Shown piece after piece: positions 12,901 to 24,597 of a stretch of 64,000 bases of DNA. Positions within the stretch are counted from its first letter, which is position 1, and the number at the start of each line of letters is the position of its first letter. Below the pieces are notes generated by a model. That model searched no databases. It saw nothing but the letters and a program-made list of their open reading frames with translations, and was not told the origin of the DNA. A program made the translations under genes and the position numbers. Source of the stretch: Hysterangium stoloniferum (Eukaryota > Basidiomycota > Agaricomycetes > Hysterangiales > Hysterangiaceae); contig WHVD01000011.1 in assembly GCA_015178975.1 (NCBI GenBank), forward strand, positions 806,001 through 870,000, written 5' to 3'.

Positions 12901-15900
12901 AATGAGCTGTAGGACAGGGTCGAAAACGACTTCCAAAGCTTTAAATCCAGGCTTGTGGACGCCAAAAGAGCGAGCACCACCATAAACGGTAACGGACGAT
13001 GGCGCACCATTCTGATAGTTGACTGTCACAGTCTGACCAGCCCTCGGTGCAAACACACGACGCATAGGGTTGTCTACGTATGCCGTACCTTGGACGATAG
13101 TTGGAGATGTGAGGAAGGCACGCAACCAGTTTGGCGTAGAACCACCCAAGCCTTCAAGCCATTGCGGAGTGGGCGGAACTGTCGACGACACTCGGTAAGT
13201 CGTAGAAGAGTCGTCATATGTGATGTCAACTCCAGGAACAACATCGTCGGAATAACGGGCAGTAACGCCTCCAATAAAGTCGATAGAAGGTACCTTGTTG
13301 ACGTCGCCTTCATAGAATTGTGCCAAAATCTTCTCAACCAATGTTGATTCAACGTTACCCAACAACTCTTTGATTGGTTCATCCTTCTTTATCGCGTGTC
13401 TAACAGCCACAGGACCCTGAAGAATGCACACACGCTGAGGGTCTTGATCAAACACGGCCTCAATGTCCTCTGCAGCCCAGAGCGAATCCTGAAAAATCGT
13501 ACGATGAATAATTTACAACGCTGTGATCTGATCTCTCGTACCTTTTTAAACCAGACCTCGAAGCTCGCATCAAGAACAGGAATGAAAGGTGCTGGCTTTT
13601 GACCGGGTCGTTGGCTAATGGCAAGGAAATATGCCTGGTCCTCGCTTGCGAGTAGCTGAACCTTAGCCTCCGTGTAAACCTTGAAGAACTCCTCAAGTAC
13701 AGGAGTAGGCTCGTTTAAGCTTGTGTACGATTGCAAGATTGAAGGTTTTGTTACTTGTCGAACACCCGCGAAGCGCTCTTCCACACGTCGCAACCAATCA
13801 CCAACGAGGTTACGTAAAGACACGTCGATCCAACGATTCTGGTGAGAAACAAACATCAGGCGGACAAGGCGTACTGTGACTTCCTCGTAAGTCATGTCGC
13901 CCAAGTCATAAACGACGGTCCCATCCTTCTTCTGGCCAAACCAGGGTTTCGCAAAGTCTTTGTTCAGTTTCGCCACTACTGACTCGCGGTGCTCAAGGAG
14001 CCATGCAGCACGTTTTTCCTTAGGCATGTTGAAAACGGTATTGTCAAATTCTTTCCACAGTTTGACAGCTCGAGTTGCGATCTTGTGGATAGGTTCACCG
14101 AGTTCTGATCGAACAGTAAGGATCCCACCAGTCTCTTTGCTGTATGTGCCTTCCCAATTGCCGTCAGGTACACCTGGCGCCGCAACAATGAGGTCCTTAA
14201 CGGAGGAGCTTGTATGCGCCTCTTTAGCCACCATGACACGGCTGGCGAAAAGAAGACCATCGAATGGCATTGCTTGTACCCCATATTGCTCAACTGACCA
14301 CTGACCAGTAAGGTAAGGATAGAAATCATCTGCACCGCCGAACCCTGATCCAGCAACCAATGAAATATTCGGTTGTTGGCGGATAGACCCGTATGTCGCA
14401 AGGATGGGCTGGTGGAAATCCTCACACGAATGATGCCCTCCAGCACGACCACCAGTCCACTGTAAGATAACCGGGAAGTCGGGATTGGCAGCCGCAATGT
14501 TGACAACTTGTCTGATACCGTCGACTGAACCAGGCTTGAAGGAAACATGCTTAATTCCCACATCACGAAGCCCCGAAATAATCTCTGCGGCCTTCTCGGT
14601 AGATGGAATTCCTGCGGCGACACAGAAACCTTCAATAGGAAGCCCTTCCTTGCGCATCTCTTGCCAAAGTGGCAATTGGAACCCGAACTGGCGAGGATTG
14701 ATATAGAGAGCATTCAGGGTAAGACCAACGCCCGCAGGTATCTGTTTCTGGATTTCCGCCACCTTACTACGAACTGCAGCAGCATTATAATGCCCTCCAC
14801 CTGCTAATTCCACGTGATACCCTGCATTCAACACTGCACTAACGAAACCGGCCTTGACGGTTGAAGGCGTCATGCCAGCAACCATGATTGGGGGTTTTCC
14901 AAGGATGCGAGAGAATGGAGTGTCGATTTGAACTTTGCCATCGCTGTAGAGGGTTGTTAGTAAGATTATATTGGACACCGTGAAAAATGACAAACCTCGT
15001 CTTTACCAAACGTGGCGCAAACTTTTTTGACCACCATTCCTCGTACCTGACAGTAGTGGCATTGTATAATTCGGCGCTGCTCTTGCCTTTCTCGCCGACG
15101 ATAATCACCCTCACACCTCTACCTTCCAGGTTACGGGCGGTGAGGCCACCTATACCACTTAAACCACCTGGACCAAAATCAACTACGTGTGTGGCACTTG
15201 ACGGGAAACGTGTGGCCTCCGACCAGTGGATAGGTTGAGTAAAGATCTGTTCGGATAAGGAACGAGTAATGGAGCCGGTCATTGACCGCATATCAGAACC
15301 TTTTTTCAAGCTTAGTCACTGTGTATAAATCAAATGACAAAAAAAAACAATACCATTATCGGTATTATAAACTGGGATGGCGAGATCTGACGCCAACCAA
15401 AGCTCCTCGGCTCCAAGGTCTTCTTGCGTCAACTTGTCCGTCGCATCTTTCAGATAGACACTGTGATATGGCACGTTGACTACTAAGAACCGTACGGAGA
15501 ATACGGCTTTGCGCTGCGAAAAGGGGACCTTGCTCTGGTCCAAGCCAGATGGGGCACGGATCTTTCGCAGACTTGTTACGAGGCCGTACAGGGCGCGAGC
15601 AGGCCCAGTAACGACAAATGCCTTGGGGCCATTATGAAGCGAAACGTAAAGTTGGGAATTATCGGGTAAATGCGCATTTGTCTTCTCTATAAACTTCTTC
15701 AGCTCGGGAAGCGCGAGGCCCGTCACACCGAGCATAGGGCTGGGGGTGCCTTCTCCACCCTCAACGGAATCTTTAACGATTGAAGGCTCCATGGAGAGCA
15801 CAGGGAACGCTTCTTGTCCCCGGAGTCCGCTATAAAAGAGCCACTTCAAGGCCTTTTCAGCGTTCACGAAATATTCCTCGAAAGTACTGGATGCTGATAT

Positions 15901-16849
15901 AACAACAGCCGATACGATGCCCTGAGAATGGCCTGTAGCTCCTGACAGGTGTTGTCGCATTTCGCCAGGCGTTAGGTTCAGTACCCGTGTAGAAACCAGA
16001 TACTGTGCTAGTTGTGTAAACCCAATAAGGGGAAACGAGATAGGAACAGAGGCCAAGTACTCTACCGAGGGGCGAGGAACAGTGCCATCAAGCCACCCGA
16101 GTACATCTAGTCCGAAAGGGTAATGCGGAAATCCATCATCTTGAGCCTTAACCGTAAGAGGTAGTAAAGCCTTCTGCGTAACAGTCGCTATGAAAGGTGC
16201 GACATAGGGTTTGTATATATCATACAAAGATTGCAACTCGTCGAAATAAACTTCATTGGTACCCTGGCCACCAAAGAGCGCATATATGGATGCCTTTGAG
16301 CTGGAAACTGCAGCTAGCAGCGCTGATGGGGGAGGGCGAGGGATCTCTGAGGGGTCTACGCAGGACTCTAATGTGGCCATAGCAGCGAAGTATGCTGTAA
16401 GTACATCCCTGCGCACAGCCGTGTCATAAGAAAGCACGAGGGAGTGGATATCACTCGTCGCGAGATAGGTGGAGGTGAACTGGCTCATGATGGCGAGAAG
16501 GATCGAAACATGGCTAGATGTGCCCTCCTTCGCCACCTTCGCTGAGGCAAATGCAAGTAGCTTGCCTAAGAGTTCGACTTCAGCCTCATCGCCAAGCTGG
16601 TCAGTTGCGTCAACAGCATCCTCGATTTTGGTGACATGTAAAAACTCCTCCCGCAAGATTTCTGCAGCGATCCAGTCGGCCGCCTTCGCAGATACTGGTA
16701 TACTAATCTATGTAGTGTTGTGTCAGAAAATGAAATATGAAGCATATAAAGAAGACATTTACTCTAACTTGGCCGATATGCACGACTAGAGGTCGTTTAG
16801 CAATGGCGTCGCTTTCCCCGTGGATGGCATCGCCGTTGGGGTGTGTCAT
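3961..16849 (-). CDS. FAS: Single-chain type I fatty acid synthase (beta-alpha fusion)
   Basis: One gene of about 23 exons encodes roughly 3,900 residues covering the whole cytosolic fungal FAS cycle, from acetyl/malonyl-CoA to palmitoyl/stearoyl-CoA. Order along the protein: acetyltransferase (TGHSQG near 15,930); FMN enoyl reductase ([34 protein letters not shown], about 14,950-14,400); dehydratase with hot-dog [10 protein letters not shown] (about 11,800); malonyl/palmitoyl transferase ([17 protein letters not shown], about 11,450-10,990); junction at about 10,150-10,090; ACP ([10 protein letters not shown], pantetheine Ser codon 9600-9602); ketoreductase ([16 protein letters not shown]); ketosynthase ([25 protein letters not shown]); phosphopantetheinyl transferase ([20 protein letters not shown]). 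No stop or intron separates the beta and alpha parts. The start ATG (16847-16849) yields [11 protein letters not shown]; the stop follows FATAHC. Ala/Pro-rich and poly-Gly linkers flank the ACP and structural domains. Confidence 0.96.
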
Positions 16850-17227
16850 GACAATAATCGTCGCAGCAGGTATGCGTCTATCTCTAAATTGTCGTGATGT
16901 TTCTAATTGTATTGGGGAGCTTTTAAGGTGATGCTAGAGGGTTGGGGTTGATACCCTACAACACAAACAGCCAACTTAAAAGTAAATAACTTACCTCCAA
17001 ATGGAAAGAGACCAGACGGGGAGAATCAAGCCTGTGAGATTAGCAACTGGCGATGCAGGTAATTTTTATGCCGCAAGGAGAAAAGTTCCTTTGGGGTTGG
17101 GGACAGATTTAATTCCGCGGCTGCTCGGCGCTCCCCAAAACCAATGCATTCCAACCAAACTTATGTAACATAACGCTATTATACTGACACAACATCAAAA
17201 GATAGGGCAATACTGAGGAACTTCCTG
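16850..17227. promoter_or_regulatory. FAS promoter / 5' leader region
   Basis: This 378-bp gap lies between the DBP5 stop and the FAS start codon and must hold the FAS promoter. On the minus strand a possible 39-nt 5'-UTR intron runs from 16,994 down to 16,956, starting GTAAGTTATT and ending TGTTGTAG. It is only a reading of splice consensus. I could not identify a TATA box or a known fatty-acid-response element with confidence. Confidence 0.45.
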
Positions 17228-19171
17228 TCAGGCTGCAGCATCATCTTTATCATCCTTAAGCATTTTCTTCAAGTCCTGTGTAGACGGATTAAGTTAAACC
17301 GAAGAAATGACGACAAGTTCCGATCAAGGGGACTAACCCGTTCCATCTCCTCGAAATTATCGGTCTTGACGCGGTGTATCTTACGTCCCAGGGCTTCTTC
17401 AAGTAACTGAATTTCATTCCAGGACGACTTATCTGCAACAAAATTCACTGAAATGCCCTTTCTGCCAAAGCGACCGGTACGGCCTTGAGAATTTCCCCAG
17501 TCAAACAAGAGCAAAATGCTTGGGACGAAATTTATCTTACCTATACGATGCAGATAAGTCTCTATATCCAGCTTGTTATCCACAGTAAGGGGCATGTCAT
17601 AGTTGACCACCATGTTGACTTGCAAAATATCGATACCGCGAGCAACAACGTTCGTGGTGATCAGAACCTTTGACTTGCCATCTCGAAAGTCGTCAATGAC
17701 TCTGTCACGCTCCTGTGCATCTTTGGCCCCATGTAGGGAGGTGACCTGATGGCCTTCAGCGATCATACGAGCGGCAATCTGATCTGCAGTTTCCCGTCGC
17801 TAGAAAGCCATCAGCAAAGCTTTTGCCACATTTAATTTTGATTACAACCTTGCAGAAGATGATACTTTGTCCAATGGTCATAAGCTCATATAAATCAACG
17901 AGCACTTCGTACTTGTGCGAGTCCCCCTTGCAGTCGAGATAGAACTGCTTAATACCGTCCACCGAAAGCTCTTCCTTCTTGAGCGCAATCTCGTTTGCAT
18001 TAGGCGCAAATTTTGTTGCAAAAACTCGTACAGTGTCGGTAAACGTTGCAGAAAACAGCAACTTCTGGACTCCCCTGGTGGGGAGCATACTAACACCCAG
18101 CGTTAAGTTGCGCAGCTGCAATGACAATGGTACACTTACTTTTTGATACGAATCGTGTAATCTCCCAAACTTTGAGCATCTAACATGTGGTCAGCCTCGT
18201 CAAGCACAAACACCCTGAGACCGGTGGTATCGATTTGACGTTTCTTAAGCATATCCACCATGGTCCCCGGAGTGCCGACCACAATCTGCTGAGTGACCTT
18301 TGTGTCTTTTGATGGTGCGTCTTTGATGGCATATGCCGTTTGAACAGAGGTATGCTTCCCCATCTCTACCACAACAGCCATAATTTGACGGGCAAGCTCG
18401 CGCGTCGGTGCCACGCAAAGAGCCTACAATGACACGGATTAATGGAAGTGACACCACCGGAGGACAAGGCGAACCTGTGGCTTGTTAATACTATAATCAA
18501 CCCTACTCAGCATCGTTAGAACAAATGCGGCAGTCTTGCCTGTCCCAGACTGTGATTGTGCGATCATGTTTCGGGGACTGCGGGTACACATCTTCAACCT
18601 CACGCGACGGGGTGACGGGAAAACAAAAGAGCACGTACGGATCGCGCAGCATAAGAGGTAATGCGCGTTCTTGAATCTTTGAGGGCTTCTTGAAACCCAT
18701 CGCATAGACGCCCTTGAGCAAATCTGGATGTCTGTTCTCGAAACTTGTCTAGATCTGCAGTCTCCCGAATAATAATGATAAACACGCACAGCCCCAGCTC
18801 TTCAAAGGATTTCACACTATGTAGTGGGGAATTAGGATCTGCTTGCTGATCTGCGAGTGTGACCTATATGTGTGTGCTCGTCGTGAATGCGGGAGAATCA
18901 ACATGAAAGTCGATGCCTACTATAACGTCGTAAGAAACAGTCTGAAGATTGCTTTCTGGGAAAGATAGATTTATCGTATTAGAAATGAGATCGCATAATA
19001 GCAGATAAATGATTTTTAGACCTTCTGTATGAAGCTCTTCAAGTTTCTCTGTTATGTCATTGACCGCAGGAGCTGTGGAAAGTGAAGTGAAACTACATGC
19101 GGATGGGACTCGAACATACCTGGCGGGGCAGCTGTGAAGAATCCATCGTCGGTTTTGAATTGATCAGCCAT
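17228..19171 (-). CDS. DBP5: DEAD-box ATP-dependent RNA helicase Dbp5 (mRNA export)
   Basis: Dbp5 remodels mRNPs at the cytoplasmic face of the nuclear pore, stimulated by Gle1-IP6, to drive mRNA export; it also acts in translation termination. The spliced protein starts [17 protein letters not shown] and runs through a short acidic N-terminal extension, then [20 protein letters not shown], which is typical of Dbp5. Helicase motifs follow in order: Q motif in [15 protein letters not shown], motif [14 protein letters not shown], Ia [10 protein letters not shown], motif [11 protein letters not shown], motif III LFSATF, motif IV SIIFCKRRETAD, motif [12 protein letters not shown] and motif [15 protein letters not shown]. 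The C-terminus [20 protein letters not shown] is also family-like. Length is about 500 residues, with several introns of about 50-65 nt. It is tandem with FAS, 378 bp apart. Confidence 0.94.
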
Positions 19172-21021
19172 GGTGGTGTCGTTACTATACGTTTACAGAA
19201 GCAGATTTACAACTGTCAGCGATGTTAACGCGATCTTTTCGCGATGAACGCCACTTGTTGAAGGATGGGCGCTTCACGTGGGAAAACGTGATTACAAATA
19301 ATAAATTGTTGCAAGGCTTTCGGCGAAGATGCTGGTATCGACTGGGCGTTCAATTTTTGTGTTGAATCGGAACATTCGATTACGGATAAATTAGAGATAC
19401 ATGCTGTTGTTCTCCAAGCATGATGTATTAATTCACCAACAAACCAATGCTTACGAGTGGCTTATTCGACCAGACCGTGCCTATGGGGGTAAACTTTGAA
19501 GATTGTCATTCTAATTTGGCCTTCTGAAGGTGCCCCAACATTATTATATTCATGAGAATGATGGTATATATATACCAGTTGAATTCTGGTTGTTTTATTT
19601 GAGAACAATAGCATATATTTGGTTGTGAGTTGATACCAGTTGGGTTGGATTTTATCTATCCAGGATTCCAATGGCAAAGTGCACTCAGTAGCTTTCCTCT
19701 CCTGGACTTTCACCAGACCAAGCTCAATTATAATGTCCACAACAAGGAACTTCTTGCAATATTTGAAGCCTTCAAAGTGTGGCAACACTACTTGAAGGCA
19801 CAGGAACTCTGATTGGTGTTGTTATTGACCACAAGAACATTTTTGGTTATCAGTATAGAGGGCTGTGTTCTCAGGTAATGAATCCCAAAATAGCGGTAGT
19901 TACAAACCGCCGCCCGCCCTAAACACCTGCTCACCTAAAACCAAATGATATATATAAACCTCCAACATTAATTGAGATCCTTAAGAGAGCTAATGTCAGG
20001 CTATTTAGGCATTATGGTTATGGATCCTTGAATCCAATGTGTGATTACACAATCTCCACAAAGAATTCACAAATTTGTTATCTGGGGCTTTTCTGAGTGC
20101 TATACTATTATAAACAATCGGCAGTGGTTCGAGACCCACCACGCGAATTTCATAAATCCCCATGGAGTTGAATCAGCAGGGCACATCAAAATCATCCCCT
20201 CATCCAAAATCACATGGAAATGGCTGACGGGAAAAAGCCGGGAAAGAAGGGCAGGAAGCACAGCCAAAAAAACTCAAGGAAAGCAAGGCAGGGCTTTGGT
20301 AAAAATCGATATGCAGGTTCGCTTGCAAGATTATAAACTCAAGACATCGAGGGCACGCTTGCGATCAAACCTGGGGTTGTAAAATAACGGTGGATATACA
20401 TACCCTTTGCTCCTGGCGCACCAATCATGCAAATCATACGAGGCGCTTGTGGTTGATGATCTGGCAAGGATCACACGTTATTGGAACAAGAGATTATCTT
20501 TTACTATATCGACCAAGAAACCTCAAAAAGTGATGGGGACTAGAAGGCAGCTCCCGAGAATGTATGTATCACAGAAGCACTGGGGAAATCCAAGAGTACC
20601 AGCTGACGAGCGACGGTCCTTTTAGATGATAACAGCTAGGTATTCTATAGGTCTGACTGTAAGCGACCCTGCCCTATCTGAGATCGGTTGCGCGCTGGAT
20701 AGACTTCATGCTTGGCTGGCACATAGAGATTGCTCAAGAAATACAGACACTATGTAGAGCAGAGAGTAGGCTGACAGTCATAAAATAGCCCAGAAAATTG
20801 AGTCCATATTAATCAAACCATCTCCTCACTAATGGCCAACTGGGCCCACCATTTCTGACTGAAGACTTGACTTATAAGGTCAGATGACAAGCGGAGATTG
20901 ATTGATGTGGCCCGTGCGTCAAGTACTTCAAATTTAGGTATATATATAAACCTCGTCGACAACGTGCTCTCCATTACCAAGCTTTCCTCCCACTTCCACG
21001 AACTCTCAAAATTGTCAAAAT
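19172..21021. other. Gene-poor intergenic region with transposon debris
   Basis: These 1,850 bases lie between the divergent DBP5 and Ser/Pro-rich genes. They are AT-rich and contain a decayed retrotransposon fragment at about 19,645-19,860 (listed separately). The open frame at 20,041-20,382 has no recognisable domain and probably arose by chance. A TATATATAAACC stretch at about 20,938-20,950 lies some 75 bp upstream of the next gene's ATG and may serve as its TATA element. Confidence 0.55.
19645..19860 (+). mobile_element. Degenerate Ty3/Gypsy retrotransposon fragment (RT RNase H region)
   Basis: The frame reads LNYNVHNKELLAIFEAFKVW followed by QHYL, which closely matches the RNase H portion of Ty3/Gypsy pol proteins (family pattern Y-V-H-x-KELLAI-x-EAFK-x-W-x-HYL). 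A stop codon falls at 19,810; after a one-base frameshift the next frame gives GVVIDHKN, the decayed form of the following conserved V-V-T-D-H-K-N-L block. No other pol segment, gag or LTR pair is visible nearby. It is a short, frameshifted, inactive relic. Confidence 0.72.
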
Positions 21022-21805
21022 ATGTCCTCTCAATCCCAGTCTCAATCTTCTTCTTCTTCCAGCTCGACACACCATTCTGCCCCAATCCCTATCAATACTA
21101 CTATAACTCGCTCACGTATTCGCTCGGTATCTGAATCCTCGGAATCGGAACCTGTTCCTCCCCTTTCTCCTTCTCACTCTCCCGCTTCCAGCGCCAGCAT
21201 TACTGTAACAACCCCTTTGTCTCCTTCTGTTCAGATACCTATGCCGCCTGCTTCACCCACCACGTCCCCTATCATGTCTTATCTCTACGGACCTGCCAAC
21301 AAAAGCCCATTTACGCCTCGTGCCCCGGCATTCGACGGTTAGTCCTATTCCCAGATCATGCTCATGCCCTGTATCTAATTACCAGTTCATGCAGAGGAGG
21401 ATGCTAACTCCCAAGACCCCTTGGCTAGCATGCCCCACCGTCGTCGTATGAGCACCAGCTGGATCCCAGCCAGACTTTCTCAGCAGCAGCAAAACAAATC
21501 TCCCACTGAAGCGCAGCACGATAGAGGTGTAGGAATTATGAGGAGGCTGAGCCTTAGCACCCCTCTCACTAGTAAGGTTAGTACAACTCCTATTCGGTCG
21601 ATGCTCTGTCTTCAGTGCCCAGACTCATCGTCGACACTTGCAGCCTTCTGCTCCTGCCCAAAACACAGCTAAGCGAGACGAAGCTACTGGTTCTCCTCGG
21701 AGCCCTCGGAAGGCTGCTACACTGTCCCCTGGTACAACTAACAAACCTCGTGCGCCTTCTCCAATGGGTGAACGCATGCTCAAAGGCCATTACGACGGTT
21801 TCTAA
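21022..21805 (+). CDS. Ser/Pro-rich low-complexity protein (basidiomycete hypothetical)
   Basis: Three exons can be joined. The first starts MSSQSQSQSSSSSSS and ends PAFD. After a 57-nt intron (21,340-21,396) the second reads EEDANSQDPLASMPHRRRMS to STPLTSK. After an intron ending in TTGCAG (about 21,650) the last reads PSAPAQNTAKRDEATGSPRS and ends PSPMGERMLKGHYDGF. The protein is about 220 residues, mostly disordered, rich in Ser, Pro and Thr, with many SP/TP dipeptides (potential proline-directed phosphorylation sites) and an RRLS basophilic site. I do not recognise an enzymatic domain. The MGERMLKGHYDGF tail looks like a conserved C-terminal motif of an uncharacterised agaricomycete family, but that is from memory and unchecked. 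It is convergent with CTF8. Confidence 0.72.
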
Positions 21806-22240
21806 TTCTCAAAACGGTTTTTGCATATTCATTGAATACCCATCATCATTTCTCAGCATTTTCCGCACTAAACACAATCAACAAGTCTCACTGTCTCAGA
21901 TCTATATCACCACCATCGACCTGTTCTCTAGCCTTCGGTTTCCTCACTCGACTGCTCTGTACCACTACCTGCCTAGTAAGGCATCTTCCTATCGTGAATT
22001 ACGCTGTGCAAGCTCCCTTCGTATCTCACTTCTTCGACTTTCATCAAGCTCCGAAACGAACGCAGACCGGTGTCCCCATTATTTCCTGGATGCATCACCG
22101 GCAAAATAACGTTTCTTTGTTTTCTCACTCAATGACTGTGTCTGTTTTCAGAATCCGTTATTGATAGGTTTTAACCTATTTTTGATGTAATTGTAAAACA
22201 AAGGAGTACTGACTGAAAATTTGATTATGCGTTTCTTAAT
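21806..22240. other. Convergent 3' region between Ser/Pro-rich gene and CTF8
   Basis: No coding exon is supported here. Two reading frames continue across 21,800-22,160 on the plus strand without a recognisable product, so the stretch is probably the 3' UTR of the upstream gene followed by spacer. Confidence 0.5.
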
Positions 22241-22703
22241 TCATGCCCGTTTTACTACTGGAACTGGTCGGTTTCGGAATAAGATTTTTCGTTTCACGAG
22301 CGTTACGACGTCATATCGTGTCATAGTTGTGTTGTCCATTTGATCATCTTCCGCACTTGCATGGGCGAGCACTGCGAGAGGCTTCGACAGTGAGACAAGT
22401 TTACCCTCCAGATGGTGGTGTCCGATCTTCAGAACTGGTTTATCCTACAGGATAAAAGATTTGCATCTGAAACACGCTACAGAGGGGTAACAGAGCACGA
22501 ACGTTTTCCATCAATAACGTCCCAATAAAACCAGCCTGCCTCTCCCCTTCAACGACGTCCAACCACCCCTGCAGCTCGATCAAAACAACTTCATCGGATC
22601 CTAGTTTAGCAAGAACAGGAGCTAGCTGAGGCGGTCGGCGGTGCGGGGGCGGAGCGAGATCGATAGGGATGATCATTGTGCCAGTGGAGGAGGGTGAGGA
22701 CAC
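22241..22703 (-). CDS. CTF8: Chromosome transmission fidelity protein 8 (Ctf18-RFC subunit)
   Basis: Ctf8 with Dcc1 and Ctf18 forms the alternative RFC clamp loader acting on PCNA in sister-chromatid cohesion and the S-phase checkpoint. Two exons give about 135-140 residues, close to the family's usual small size. Family landmarks are the N-terminal MIIPIDL, VVLIELQGWLDV, GFIGTLLMEN, then after a GT...TAG intron of about 50 nt DKPVLKIGHHHLEGKLVSL, and a C-terminal basic segment YDVVTLVKRKILFRNRPVPV. The start at 22,703 gives MSSPSSTGT before MIIPIDL; an internal Met could also serve. Stop TGA is at 22,241-22,243. Confidence 0.88.
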
Positions 22704-24597
22704 ATTGTGGGCGCATGTGGACGTGTTTGTCTCCGACGCGTGACGTCACAACCGATCAACTGCGAGAGACACCGCGCGGAAGTGAAACCATTCACAGACA
22801 TGACAGCGGCTTCGCACGCGGTTTTTGCCATGTCCAATGCGTGCGCCGTTATCTGTCTGGTGCGTGTATGCATTCGATGATTAGAAGATCTGGGGTACGA
22901 TTCGGGTCATGGTGCTGCACTCTCTTGAGGGTGGGTGTGTATGTTTTCTAGAGACACTACGGGGGCTTGCTTGGATCTTTTTTTTTCAAGTCGCTGATGC
23001 AGTGAACGCGAAGTCCCGGCCTCAGGCCGTTGGGCTGCGCCGTGACTGAACCTCCGGGCCCAAATGGTCAGGCACGGCTTGAGATCCGGTACCTCGCAGG
23101 CCGACCGGGTTCCACATAACTATCCCACAGCATGGGCGCATACTATGTGGTCTTCCCAACGGCCCCCCACCGCAAAGTGCACGACATGTCATCTCCTCCG
23201 ATGTGGATGAAACTCATCCGGGGGCCTCGGAGGAGCGCTAGGAACACTGCAGGACCTCCCCTCAGTGTCATTTTTCGAAAAGTACTTCTTGGGTCCAATC
23301 AATTATGTAATATACCATATACGGCCGTTATCTATATTCAGTTCCTTGTGCCATGCAAAATTGGTTATATAAGGAGAATTGGACCTCATGTAAGTGATTA
23401 AATTGAGGTAAGTAGCATTGAAAACCTGCGGAACCAACCTCTCAGGCAATACGAGTTTTATTGCCCAAAAATGCTCAATCGACGCAATTCCAGACCGGGT
23501 GATTGAAAAGCTTTATAACATTCGCGGAAGCGAGATAAAAGCCTCGGAGAAATTGTAGGACGTAGTCTATATGTCAAGTGAATGTTCTATCGATGTATAT
23601 GGTATATTAGTGAGAATTTATTTAGTTAGCAAACACTTGGTAAATCATAATAATATTCAGCTCCAGCGCCTTATGGATCTCTATGAGCCTGCAAGTTTCC
23701 CCGGCTTCTGTATGCGAAAATTAATACTCTTGCTTGGCTTGACGACTGATAGTACCTTGTGGCCCTCTTCACTCAAGTAATGTCAAAGTGTTGCTAGAGG
23801 AGCGCGGAAAAAAGTGGGGTGTGACATTATTTAAATAGGTTGTTAAAATATTCATAATCTAATTCGAACGATAACGTTCCTCTCTACATCTGTGATATGA
23901 ACTTGTTATACCCGACGAGTCTGTGGTCTTCGGTTTTGGGCGCGGGTTTGATGGGCGGAGAGGACGAGTAAAAATATTAGAGTTTGCAAGGAATGGGATT
24001 GATACTAACATTGATATTCTTAGTCGAGATTTGGTCGAGATTCAACGCGGCAGCTGATGTGGGAACCATGAGGGCTTACGGCAAAACAGATTCAAAATGA
24101 AAGATACCAGTACTTGTAATTCCTTAAAAAGGGATTTTATAATTTAGCCGTATGGCATCACGTTTTCGCATGTCGGAACATTACCTAATCACCTAATCGG
24201 GACTTTTGTACTCCCAACGCTATTGTCTCCCAAACCTGGATACTGTACGTTCTGTCAAAACATGGGCTCCAAAACTTTGAAAAATATCACTTTCAGCTGT
24301 TAATTCACACTTAGATGTGCTTTGTGAATAAAAAATTGTGTATAGCGAGATGACTCAAAGATTAGCAGATCTCTCCGAGCAGGTGATAAGCAGCCGGATA
24401 TACCACCCCGACTGCAGTTGCGATCACGTGGGGGATATTTATGCCACATTGCATTCTCCTGTTTTTGCCCCTTGCGTCTGGCTTAGCCTCTCCCAGTGTT
24501 CTCTTCCTCCTCCCACCTGTTCACCATTGCTTTCCTGCAAAAATTCCAAGTCTATCCGCACCGTGACATCTGGCAGCGCATTGACTCTCTCAGAAGC
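22704..24597. other. 1.9-kb intergenic region with a GC-rich palindromic block
   Basis: This gap separates divergently transcribed CTF8 and the PX-PB1 gene. From about 22,985 to 23,275 the sequence is clearly richer in G+C than its flanks and contains several palindromes, including GGCCTCAGGCC at about 23,018 and a nested hairpin at 23,194-23,234. The rest is AT-rich with no supported gene. A CACGTG box sits at 24,425-24,430, about 170 bp before the chosen PX-PB1 start. Short open frames at 23,132-23,401 and 23,571-23,780 show no recognisable product. Confidence 0.5.
23194..23234. repeat. Nested inverted repeat / hairpin
   Basis: An inner perfect 6-bp inverted repeat GGATGA-aac-TCATCC is enclosed by an outer perfect 8-bp pair TCCTCCGA / TCGGAGGA. 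The two pairs are roughly concentric, so the DNA or a transcript could fold into a two-stage hairpin. It lies in a GC-rich block that differs from the AT-rich flanks. It may be the remnant of a transposable element or of a regulatory site. Confidence 0.6.

Noticed and set aside
20124-20142. tRNA T-arm-like sequence with a TTCGAGA loop
   Set aside because: The stem has only four pairs with an eight-base loop, and no acceptor stem, D arm or anticodon arm could be found around it.
20041-20382. 113-codon open frame
   Set aside because: No recognisable domain, no neighbouring exon, and it lies in a gene-poor stretch beside transposon debris.
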